This document shows, one piece after another, positions 57,850 to 64,000 of a DNA stretch of 64,000 nt. How positions within the stretch are numbered: the stretch's first letter is position 1; every line of letters begins with the position of its first letter. Under the pieces are notes generated by a model, which saw nothing but the letters and a program-made list of their open reading frames with translations, was not told where the DNA came from and did no database searches. The DNA comes from Rhodanobacteraceae bacterium. GTDB lineage: Bacteria; Pseudomonadota; Gammaproteobacteria; Xanthomonadales; SZUA-5. The position numbers and the translations under genes are program-made. The stretch is taken from positions 25,877-89,876 of the forward strand of contig JADKFD010000018.1 of NCBI GenBank assembly GCA_016717705.1, written 5' to 3'.

Positions 57850-58278
57850 ATGTCCAACTTGAAAGGTTCCAAGACCGAAGACAACCTGAAGGCTGCCTTT
57901 GCCGGCGAGTCGCAGGCCAACCGTCGTTATCTGTATTTCGCCCAGAAGGCCGACGTCGAGGGCTACAACGATGTCGCCGCAGTGTTCCGGTCGACCGCCG
58001 AAGGCGAAACCGGCCACGCCCACGGGCACCTCGAATACCTGGAAGCCTGCGGCGATCCGGCCACCGGCCTGCCGTTCGGCGACACCGCCAGCAACCTGAA
58101 GACCGCGATCGCCGGCGAGACCCACGAGTACACCGACATGTACCCGGGCATGGCCAAGACCGCGCGCGATGAAGGCTTCGACGAGATCGCCGACTGGTTC
58201 GAGACCCTGGCCAAGGCCGAGCGCTCGCACGCCAATCGTTTCACCAAGGCGCTGAACGATCTGGGCGCGAATGCGTGA
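57850..58278 (+). CDS. Rubrerythrin-type ferritin-like diiron protein without rubredoxin domain
   Basis: 142 residues from the ATG at 57850, with GTGAGG 8 bases upstream. The diiron ligands fit the rubrerythrin pattern: E in AFAGESQANRRYLYFAQKAD, E-x-x-H in STAEGETGHAHGHLEYL, E-x-x-E/Y in IAGETHEYTDMYP and E-x-x-H in LAKAERSHANRF. The C-terminal rubredoxin domain is absent, as in erythrin/sulerythrin-type members. It should reduce peroxide or store iron. It is the first gene of a rubrerythrin/Fe-S/DUF3501 set, an order found in many proteobacteria. Confidence 0.92.
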   Translation: MSNLKGSKTEDNLKAAFAGESQANRRYLYFAQKADVEGYNDVAAVFRSTAEGETGHAHGHLEYLEACGDPATGLPFGDTASNLKTAIAGETHEYTDMYPGMAKTARDEGFDEIADWFETLAKAERSHANRFTKALNDLGANA

Positions 58279-58280
58279 AG

Positions 58281-58322
58281 CTGCGCGCCGCGCGCGTGGC
58301 ATTCGCCACGCGCGGCGCGCAG
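58281..58322 (+). terminator. Strong GC hairpin after the rubrerythrin gene
   Basis: CTGCGCGCCGCGCGCGTGGC pairs with GCCACGCGCGGCGCGCAG around ATTC, with a two-base bulge. It starts 3 bases after the stop. There is no T-run, so it may end or merely attenuate transcription into the Fe-S gene. Confidence 0.55.
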
Positions 58323-58327
58323 ATGGC

Positions 58328-58490
58328 TACTAGCGGTCAGCAACAAGCGGTGAGCACCTAGCGGTTAGCAACTAGCGATTGGGGCGTGCGGCGGTGTGCG
58401 GCTAGTCGATGGTTCCGAATCCTGGATCTGGCCGCAGAACCGCACCCCGCGCGCTAGTTGCCAGTTGCCAGTTGCCAGTTGCCAGTTGCT
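58328..58490. repeat. Heptamer-array hairpin element (units like GCAACTA / GCCAGTT)
   Basis: The left array (58328-58378) is a run of degraded heptamers in 14-base pairs; the right array (58452-58490) has five clean GTTGCCA units. As inverted arms they enclose a 73-base core. The sequence GCAACTAGCGATTGGGGCG at 58368-58386 is identical to 63566-63584 next to the four-helix-bundle gene. Confidence 0.85.
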
Positions 58491-58536
58491 GCTCCCCCGA
58501 CTGCTCCAGCATCCCGACCTACGGAAGACTTGTCCG

Positions 58537-60093
58537 ATGAGCACCAGTCCCACTCCCGCCGCCCGCGAAGGCAGCCTCGAAGCGCCCACCCGGCACGCGC
58601 TCGACTGGCGCAATCCGGATTTCTGGAGCGAGGAATCGCTCAACAAGGAACTCGAACGCGTCTACGACATCTGCCATGGGTGTCGTCGCTGCGTCAGCCT
58701 GTGCCAGTCCTTCCCGCTGCTGTTCGATCTGGTCGACGAGTCGCCGACCATGGAAGTCGACGGCATCGCCAAGGCCGATTACATGAAAGTGGTCGACCAG
58801 TGCTATCTGTGCGACCTCTGCTACCAGACCAAATGCCCCTACGTGCCGCCGCACGCGTGGAATGTGGATTTCCCGCACCTGATGCTGCGCGCCAAGGCGA
58901 TCAAGCACAAAAAAGGCGAGACCAGCTGGCAATCGAAGCTGCTGTCGTCGACCACGACCGTGGGCAAGATCGCCTCGATCCCGGTGGTGGTTCAGGCGGT
59001 CAATGCGCTGAACGCCACCGCGCCGATGCGCAAGGTGCTCGACAAGACGCTCGGCGTGCATCCTGATGCGGTGATCCCGACCTACAGCAGCAATACCGGG
59101 CGCAAACGCCTGAAGCGCTTCGAGGGTGCCGTCGACGCCAGGATCGCCGGCCCCACCCGCGGGCGCGTCGCCATCTTCACCACCTGCTACGGCAACTACA
59201 ACATGCCGCAGGTGGTCGAGGACCTGGCCGCCGTGCTGCGGCACAACGGCATCGAGGTCAAGCGCCTGGTGCGCGAGCAATGCTGCGGCATGCCCAAGCT
59301 GGAACTGGGCGATCTCGACGCCGTGGCGCGCTTCAAGGAAGCCAATCTGCCGGTGCTGCACGCGGCGGTCCAAGCCGGTTACGACCTCATCGCGCCGATT
59401 CCCTCGTGCGTGCTGATGTTCAAGCAGGAGCTGCCATTGATGTTCCCGGATGACAGCGCGCTGCTGCAGGTGAAGCGGGCGATCTTCGACCCCTTCGAAT
59501 ATCTGATGCACCGCCATCAGGCCGGACTGTTCAACACCGACTTCAAGCATGAGCTTGGCAAGATCGCCTACCACGTGCCCTGCCACCAGCGGGTGCAGAA
59601 CATCGGCCCGAAGACCCGCGACATCCTCAAGCTGATCCCCAACACCACGCTGGAGATGATCGAACGTTGCTCCGGCCACGACGGCACCTATGGCGTCAAA
59701 CGCGACACCTACGCCTTCGCCCGCAAGATCGCCAAGCCGGTGGTCGAGCGCATGAAGAAGGCCGATGCCGCGCACTACTCCATCACTACTCACTACTCAC
59801 TACTCACCATTCACAAAAAGTCAGCGACAAGCGCACCAGCAGAGCGTCCACTCCATGACCACGCAGACTTCGCCCATGCCCGAACTCACCCGCGACGACC
59901 TCTATTCCCTGGAGCAATACGCCACCCGCCGGGCGGCTTTCCGTACCCAGGTGCTGGCGCACAAGAAGCTGCGCACGGTGCATATCGGGCCGCACATGAC
60001 GCTGATCTTCGAGGACCGGCTGACGGTGCAGTACCAGGTGCAGGAAATGCTGCGCATCGAGCGCATTTTCGAAGCGGCGGGCATCGAGGATGA
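58537..60093 (+). CDS. GlpC/HdrD-like (Fe-S)-binding oxidoreductase, C-terminus replaced by heptamer array
   Basis: 518 residues as read; about 410 are homologous in style. Two 4Fe-4S motifs open the protein (CHGCRRCVSLCQSFP and CYLCDLCYQTKCPYVPP). Two CCG-type domains follow: FTTCYGNYNMPQ with EQCCGMPKLE, and HVPCHQRVQNIG with ERCSGHDGTYG. It is probably an electron-transfer subunit acting with the rubrerythrin and DUF3501 proteins. After RMKKADAAHY the usual C-terminal segment (the D-C-P/Q-x-A-x-x-H-I part and H-P-x-x-L-L) is missing; instead the frame enters heptamer repeats (59772-59812) and then runs into the next gene out of frame to 60093. The true protein may end early or be disturbed. 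Confidence 0.82.
   Translation: MSTSPTPAAREGSLEAPTRHALDWRNPDFWSEESLNKELERVYDICHGCRRCVSLCQSFPLLFDLVDESPTMEVDGIAKADYMKVVDQCYLCDLCYQTKCPYVPPHAWNVDFPHLMLRAKAIKHKKGETSWQSKLLSSTTTVGKIASIPVVVQAVNALNATAPMRKVLDKTLGVHPDAVIPTYSSNTGRKRLKRFEGAVDARIAGPTRGRVAIFTTCYGNYNMPQVVEDLAAVLRHNGIEVKRLVREQCCGMPKLELGDLDAVARFKEANLPVLHAAVQAGYDLIAPIPSCVLMFKQELPLMFPDDSALLQVKRAIFDPFEYLMHRHQAGLFNTDFKHELGKIAYHVPCHQRVQNIGPKTRDILKLIPNTTLEMIERCSGHDGTYGVKRDTYAFARKIAKPVVERMKKADAAHYSITTHYSLLTIHKKSATSAPAERPLHDHADFAHARTHPRRPLFPGAIRHPPGGFPYPGAGAQEAAHGAYRAAHDADLRGPADGAVPGAGNAAHRAHFRSGGHRG
59772..59812 (+). repeat. Single heptamer array (unit CTCACTA) at the end of the Fe-S protein gene
   Basis: Five to six seven-base units (ACTACTCACTACTCACTACT), the same heptamer as in the element at 55723-55848. 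No inverted partner is seen within 300 bases. It lies exactly where the Fe-S protein loses its family likeness. Confidence 0.88.
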
Positions 60094-60457
60094 GCTCCTG
60101 GCCTACAACCCGCTGATTCCGGATGGCAGCAATCTCAAGGCCACGTTGCTGATCGAATATGCCGACGCGACAGTGCGCGCCCGCGAGCTGGCGCGGCTGA
60201 AGGGCATCGAGAATCGGTTCTACATCGAGATCAGCGGCGCCGGACGCGCCACGGCGAACGCCGACGAAGACCTCGATCGCAGCAACGACAGCAAGACCTC
60301 GGCCGTGCACTTCATGCGTTTCGAACTCAGCCCCGCGATGATCGCCGCCTGGCGCGCCGGCAACGGCGTCAGCATCGGCGTCGACGATGAGCGCTATGGC
60401 CATGCGGCGGTGCTCTCCGCCGTCACGCGCAGCGCGCTCGCTGCCGATTTCGCCTGA
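59855..60457 (+). CDS. DUF3501 family protein
   Basis: 200 residues from the ATG at 59855. The DUF3501 pattern is clear: LTRDDLYSLEQYATRRAAFR, HKKLRTVHIGPHMTLIFEDR, TVQYQVQEMLRIERIFEAAG, LAYNPLIPDGSNLKATLLIE and VHFMRFELSPAMIAAWRAGN. The family has no proven function but nearly always follows a rubrerythrin and a heterodisulfide-reductase-like gene, as here, so it probably acts in the same redox or peroxide response. It overlaps the run-on end of the Fe-S gene in another frame. Confidence 0.9.
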   Translation: MTTQTSPMPELTRDDLYSLEQYATRRAAFRTQVLAHKKLRTVHIGPHMTLIFEDRLTVQYQVQEMLRIERIFEAAGIEDELLAYNPLIPDGSNLKATLLIEYADATVRARELARLKGIENRFYIEISGAGRATANADEDLDRSNDSKTSAVHFMRFELSPAMIAAWRAGNGVSIGVDDERYGHAAVLSAVTRSALAADFA

Positions 60458-60466
60458 TCGCTTTTC

Positions 60467-60536
60467 TGTGGGAGCGGGTTTACCCGCGAGCCTTTGCTTG
60501 AAAGGCAAGAGCTCGCGGGATAAACCCGCTTCCACA
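60467..60536. repeat. REP pair, GTGGGAGCGGG family
   Basis: TGTGGGAGCGGGTTTACCCG (60467) and the inverted arm (60511-60536) are near-perfect complements with a 19-base loop. It lies between the convergent DUF3501 and kinase genes. Confidence 0.9.
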
Positions 60537-60544
60537 AGAGCCCG

Positions 60545-61879
60545 CTACGCCGCCCTTGGCTGCGGCTTGGGCAGCCAGATGCTGACCACCAGGCCGCCAT
60601 CCGGTCGATTGGCCAGGCGGATGCGCCCGCCGTGCGCTTCGGCGATCTCGCGCGCCAGTGCCAGGCCGAGGCCCGTGCCGGCGCGTTTGGTCGAGTAGAA
60701 CGGCAGCAGTGCCTGCTCCAGCACGGTGTCGCTCATGCCGCTGCCGCGATCGCGCACCTGCAGCAGGAACTGCGGGCCGACGTCGCTGACCTGGATCTCG
60801 ACTTCGTTCGGCTCCGAGCCCGCCTCGATGGCGTTCTTGACCAGGTTGATCAGCACCTGCTCGATTTGCGCGCGGTCGACGTTGACCGGCGTTTCCGGCA
60901 GTGGCCGGACCACCCGCACCGCTTGGGATTGGGTGACACTGTCGAGCAGGGCTTCCCACAGAACCGGCATCAGTCGCGGGTTCGGCAGCTTGGCGACGCG
61001 CGCATAGCCGCCGATGAACTGCTCCAGATGCCGCGCGCGCTCGTCGATGGTGCTGAAGATCTTCTGCAGGCTGACCTTGTCGCCGCGCTCGGCATACACG
61101 CGCCCGGTGTGCGCCATCGAGGCGATCGGACCGAGTGCATTGTTGAGTTCATGGCTGATCACGCGGATCACCTTCTTCCAGGTCGCCACTTCCTGGCGTG
61201 CCAGTTCACGCGTCAGCCGCCGCAACATGGTCAGGTGATGGCGTCGACCGTGCAGCTCGAAGCTGCGCCGGGTCAGGTGGAACACATCCTCCTCGCCCTC
61301 GACGCTCAGCGTCACCAGACCGTCCTGACCCACGCGCAGCGGCTCGGCGAGTGCCTCGGGCAGGCGCGCGACCAGTTCCTCGAAGGCATACCCTTCAAGC
61401 TTCCCCGGCACTCCGAACAACTCGCGCGCGGCAAGGTTGCCGTAGACCACGCGCTCGCGCGGATCGGTCAACACCAATGCCGTCGGCGTGTTCTGCACCA
61501 CGGTGTCGAGCAGCAGCTCGCGCTGGATCAGGCGCTGGCGCTCGTCGCGCAGCTGCCCGCCGAGTGCGTTCAGTGCGCGCGTCAGCTCGGCCAGATCCGG
61601 ATCTGCCGGCACCCGGATCGAAGTGGCGAAATCAGCATCGGTCCACGCCGCCACCAGGGTCGACAGCGCGCGCAGGTGGTCGGCAGCCGGCGTGCGTTCG
61701 CGGCGGATGGCCACGAGCGCGAAGGCCAGGCCCAGCGCCAGCGACAGCGCCAGGGTCGAGACCCAATCGAGTTCGCGCGTAGCCCAGGCGCTCGCGAGTA
61801 CCAGCAGCACGCCGCAAACCGTCCAGCCGGGCAGGCGGCGCAGGCGGGCGTAGTGGCGGTTGGGGACGTCGTCGGTCAT
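60545..61879 (-). CDS. Membrane histidine kinase, NtrY-like
   Basis: 444 residues from the ATG at 61879; open sequence upstream belongs to other features. Two membrane helices (about 16-33 and 38-57), a HAMP-like helix (ADPDLAELTRALNALGGQLR), a PAS domain (LLDTVVQNTPTALVLTDPRE, VVYGNLAARELFGV), a HisKA domain (VIRVISHELNNALGPIASMA; phospho-histidine in SHELNN) and an HATPase domain (QVLINLVKNAIEAG, DRGSGMS, GTGLGLALAREIAEAHGG). This is the NtrY/PilS style of kinase. It follows the response regulator gene on the same strand, with a heptamer hairpin between them. Confidence 0.9.
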   Translation of the reverse strand: MTDDVPNRHYARLRRLPGWTVCGVLLVLASAWATRELDWVSTLALSLALGLAFALVAIRRERTPAADHLRALSTLVAAWTDADFATSIRVPADPDLAELTRALNALGGQLRDERQRLIQRELLLDTVVQNTPTALVLTDPRERVVYGNLAARELFGVPGKLEGYAFEELVARLPEALAEPLRVGQDGLVTLSVEGEEDVFHLTRRSFELHGRRHHLTMLRRLTRELARQEVATWKKVIRVISHELNNALGPIASMAHTGRVYAERGDKVSLQKIFSTIDERARHLEQFIGGYARVAKLPNPRLMPVLWEALLDSVTQSQAVRVVRPLPETPVNVDRAQIEQVLINLVKNAIEAGSEPNEVEIQVSDVGPQFLLQVRDRGSGMSDTVLEQALLPFYSTKRAGTGLGLALAREIAEAHGGRIRLANRPDGGLVVSIWLPKPQPRAA

Positions 61880-61927
61880 GGGGGGGATGTTAGAGGGGCG
61901 ACGGCCAATTCGTGCGAACGTGAGTTT

Positions 61928-62059
61928 GCCGACGGTTGTCGGTTGTCGGCTTTTGGCGGCGCGCAGGCGGAGGCCCATCTTGCGTGGATTTGCGGCGGAA
62001 ATGCAGGGGCTCGCGCGCATCCACCAACAACCAACAACCAACAACCAACAACCGACGAC
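61928..62059. repeat. Heptamer-array hairpin element (unit CCAACAA/GGTTGTC)
   Basis: The left array (61928-61950: GCCGACGGTTGTCGGTTGTC and on) is the inverse of the right array (62023-62059, four CCAACAA units ending CCGACGACA). The core is 72 bases. It separates the response regulator and kinase genes of one operon and so would be transcribed with them. Confidence 0.88.
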
Positions 62060-62112
62060 AAGCTCGATGCCGCCGCACAGCAAGAACCACCGCACAGCGC
62101 GACGACGCGACC

Positions 62113-63465
62113 CTACTCCCGCCGCACATCGATCCCGTACTTCTCCATGCGCCGATACAAGGCCTGGCGCGACAGGCCGAGGCTGTGGGCGGCTTCGGCG
62201 ACAACGCCGCCGGCACGCGCCAGCGCCGCCTCGATCTCGTCGCGGCTGGGTTCGCGCAGCGTGGGGTCGGTGCCTGCGCTGGCGACCAATGCCTGCGGTA
62301 GCCCGAGATCGTCGACGGCTACCAGCTCGTCGCGACACAACAGGCTGGCGCGGGTGATCGCATTCTTCAGCTCGCGCACATTGCCCGGCCACGCGTGCGC
62401 CTCCAGTGCGCGGCGGGCGCCGTCGGACAAGCGCAGCCTGGGGCCGAGGAAATGCTCGGCCAGCGGCACGATGTCCTCGCGACGCTCGGCCAGTGGCGGC
62501 AGGCGCACTTCGATCACGTTCAGGCGATAAAACAGGTCCTCGCGGAAATCGCCGCGGCGGATCATCGCGGCGAGATCGGCGTTGGTGGCCGACAGCACGC
62601 GTACCTTGACCTCGCGCGTGCGGTTGCTGCCGAGGCGCTCGAAGCGCCCGGTCTCGAGTACGCGCAGCAGCTTCATCTGGCCGGCGGACGACAGGTTGCC
62701 GATCTCGTCGAGAAACAGGGTGCCGTTGTCGGCCGCCTCGAAGCGGCCTTCGCGCGCCTTGCCGGCGCCGGTGTAGGCGCCGGCCTCGGCGCCGAACAGC
62801 TCGGCCTCGAGCAGGTCCGCCGGCAGCGCGCCGCAATTCACGGCGATGAATGGGCCGTCCTTGACCCGCGAATTGGCGTGGATGATCTCGGCGATGCGCT
62901 CCTTGCCGGCACCGTTCGGCCCGGTGATCAGGATCGGCACATCGGACTTGGCCACCTGGCAGGCCAGGCGCAGCACGCGCTCCATCGACGGCGACGCATA
63001 GACGATGCCGCGCAAATCGTACTCGCGTGCCAGCGAGCGCCGTCCCTCGGATTCACGCACGGTCAGCTTGCGCACCTGGCGATTGCTCTCCGCCAGTTCC
63101 AGCAGGTTGCGCACGGTGGTCAGCAGGCGCTGGTCGTCCCACGGCTTGGACAGATAGTCGGCGGCACCGGCCTTGACCAGATCGACTGCCTGTTCCAGGT
63201 GCGTCCAGGCGGTCAGCAGGATCACCGGCAGGTCCGGATGGCGTTCGCGAATCTGCCGGAACAGCGCCACGCCCTCCTCGCCCGAGGTGGTGTCGGCCGA
63301 GAAGTTCATGTCCTGGATGACCAGATCCACCTGCTCGCGCGCCAGGATTTCGAGCCCGGCGCGCGGACTCTGCGCCGTGCTCACCGTGTGGCCGTCCAGG
63401 CCCAGCAGCAGTTCGAGCGCGGTGCCGATGGCGGGATTGTCGTCGATGATGAGGATGGCGGGCAT
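62113..63465 (-). CDS. Sigma-54-dependent response regulator, NtrX/NtrC type
   Basis: 450 residues from the ATG at 63465. The receiver domain (acidic D8-D9, phospho-acceptor D52 in VIQDMNFS, lysine in YLSKPWDD) is followed by an AAA+ domain: Walker A GPNGAGKE (G-E-S-G-T-G-K-E is usual), sigma-54 contact loop GAYTGAGKAREGRFE (Y in place of F), Walker B FLDEIGNLS, and LFYRLNVIEVRLPPL. The Fis-type helix-turn-helix is at the C-terminus (AEAAHSLGLSRQALYRRMEK). The Asn in Walker A is unusual; the lysine remains. It should activate sigma-54 promoters when phosphorylated by the kinase encoded just downstream. Confidence 0.92.
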   Translation of the reverse strand: MPAILIIDDNPAIGTALELLLGLDGHTVSTAQSPRAGLEILAREQVDLVIQDMNFSADTTSGEEGVALFRQIRERHPDLPVILLTAWTHLEQAVDLVKAGAADYLSKPWDDQRLLTTVRNLLELAESNRQVRKLTVRESEGRRSLAREYDLRGIVYASPSMERVLRLACQVAKSDVPILITGPNGAGKERIAEIIHANSRVKDGPFIAVNCGALPADLLEAELFGAEAGAYTGAGKAREGRFEAADNGTLFLDEIGNLSSAGQMKLLRVLETGRFERLGSNRTREVKVRVLSATNADLAAMIRRGDFREDLFYRLNVIEVRLPPLAERREDIVPLAEHFLGPRLRLSDGARRALEAHAWPGNVRELKNAITRASLLCRDELVAVDDLGLPQALVASAGTDPTLREPSRDEIEAALARAGGVVAEAAHSLGLSRQALYRRMEKYGIDVRRE

Positions 63466-63500
63466 GGGCAATTCGTGATCGGAGTTTGGTCGGGCGCCAT

Positions 63501-63580
63501 CAGCAACTAGCAATTAGCAACTAGCGATTAGGGCGAGTTTCCTTGGAGCCGGCGATTGGCAACCAGCAACTAGCGATTGG
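63501..63580. repeat. Heptamer-related repeats (GCAACTA units) abutting the four-helix-bundle gene
   Basis: CAGCAACTAGCAATTAGCAA (63501) and GCAACCAGCAACTAGCGATT (63559) are two direct copies of a degraded array. The TAG stop of the four-helix-bundle gene (63570-63572) lies inside the second copy. The 19 bases GCAACTAGCGATTGGGGCG are shared with 58368-58386. Confidence 0.8.
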
Positions 63581-63962
63581 GGCGCTCGGATGCGGGGCAA
63601 CCGCCAGCGACCAGCTTGCGGTCGAGCGTCTTTCTCAGGGCTTGCAGCATTCGACCCAACTGGTCGGCTGTCGCCAGTATGGTATCGACGTCCGCAGTGG
63701 TCAGCCGCAGGCGAGCCGCGAGCAACAGCTGGGTCTCCAATTCCGCCAGCGAACCCAGCGCCATCGCAATAAATCGAGCGAATTCCCGAGTCGACAGTCT
63801 CGCTCGTCCTTCAGCGATGAATGACGGAATAGAAACCGCAGAGCGCCGCATCTGCTGCGCCAATCCGAAGCGTTCCGACTCCGGCAGCTGGCGCGCGACG
63901 TCGTAAACCACCTCTGCAAGATCCATCCCTCTCTTCCAAACACCGAGATCGCGGTAGCTCAT
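63570..63962 (-). CDS. Four-helix-bundle protein, 23S rRNA IVP/Avd-like family
   Basis: 130 residues from the ATG at 63962 (MSYRDLGVWKRGMDLAEVVY); a TTG six codons upstream is possible. The family pattern is clear: DLGVWKRGMDLAEVVYDVAR, RFGLAQQMRRSAVSIPSFIA, EGRARLSTREFARFIAMALG and SLAELETQLLLAARL. Related proteins are encoded in intervening sequences of 23S rRNA genes and as the accessory Avd protein of diversity-generating retroelements, where they form barrels that bind RNA and reverse transcriptase. Here no rRNA or reverse transcriptase gene is visible. The C-terminal residues SERPNR and the stop are encoded by heptamer repeats. The DNA around the start is A/T-rich, unlike the rest of the window, which suggests transfer. 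Confidence 0.85.
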   Translation of the reverse strand: MSYRDLGVWKRGMDLAEVVYDVARQLPESERFGLAQQMRRSAVSIPSFIAEGRARLSTREFARFIAMALGSLAELETQLLLAARLRLTTADVDTILATADQLGRMLQALRKTLDRKLVAGGCPASERPNR

Positions 63963-64000
63963 TATTAACCCGGCAATCAAATATGTGCTAGTATTCTGGC

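Noticed and set aside
63570..64000. A diversity-generating retroelement based on the Avd-like gene
   Set aside because: No reverse transcriptase, template repeat or variable repeat is visible within the window; the window ends just past the start of the gene, so only the family relation can be stated.

Overview
The window is high-GC DNA, about two thirds G+C judged by eye. It carries genes of a free-living, Gram-negative, probably aerobic bacterium. Family content (NtrY/NtrX-like pair, SSS-type hybrid kinase, SelO, DUF1800/DUF1501, rubrerythrin/Fe-S/DUF3501 trio) and the many REP-type hairpins built on GTAGGAGCGCGC and GTGGGAGCGGG suggest a gammaproteobacterium of the Xanthomonadales (Lysobacterales) kind. 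This is inference; there is no rRNA or tRNA gene in the window. At least a dozen genes show single-base frame changes, several at short G or C runs, while both sides still read as intact domains. An indel-prone assembly explains this better than mass gene decay, so I give whole-gene spans across these breaks.

Layout. (1) 1-10624, minus strand: a tight operon, mostly coupled by ATGA overlaps, reading right to left. It encodes a LysA-like decarboxylase fused to a methyltransferase, a nucleotide-transporter-like membrane protein with HEAT repeats and a cNMP domain, a HAMP membrane protein, a small cNMP-domain protein, a second HAMP-like membrane protein, a SpoIIE/RsbU-type phosphatase, and the start of a PrmC-like methyltransferase. 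By eye the two HAMP proteins end in phosphatase-like domains that lack the metal-binding residues, so the operon looks like a membrane signalling module with one active and two inactive phosphatases. (2) 10883-17605: Rieske oxygenase, GH13 lipoprotein, small membrane protein, GFA-family protein, SelO, TetR. (3) 17664-33248: a complete PUFA-synthase-like cluster, enoyl reductase (PfaD/Pfa1), KS-AT-ACP-ACP-KR-DH (PfaA/Pfa2), KS-CLF-AT-DH-DH (Pfa3), and an Sfp-type PPTase, divergent from the TetR gene. (4) 33408-51218: mostly exported proteins (propeller/FnIII, P-domain plus FG-GAP, reeler-like, DUF1800/DUF1501 pair, beta-helix), interrupted by tex and an epimerase-like gene. (5) 51331-64000: a VapBC-like pair, a transporter-fused hybrid histidine kinase, maleylacetoacetate isomerase, an ATP-grasp protein, a rubrerythrin/Fe-S/DUF3501 operon, an NtrY/NtrX-like two-component pair, and a four-helix-bundle (IVP/Avd-like) gene.

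Two repeat systems run through everything. One is REP-like inverted pairs of at least six sequence families. The other is a class of hairpin elements of about 126-163 bp whose arms are arrays of a heptanucleotide (a different heptamer at each locus) around a 65-78 nt non-repetitive core. Both kinds lie between genes and also inside the PUFA synthase genes, where they read through and form interdomain linkers. One heptamer array replaces the C-terminus of the Fe-S protein gene, and another abuts the four-helix-bundle gene, whose stop codon lies in it. Together with a recurring F-x-x-G-F-E motif in the exported proteins, these are the most unusual signals here.
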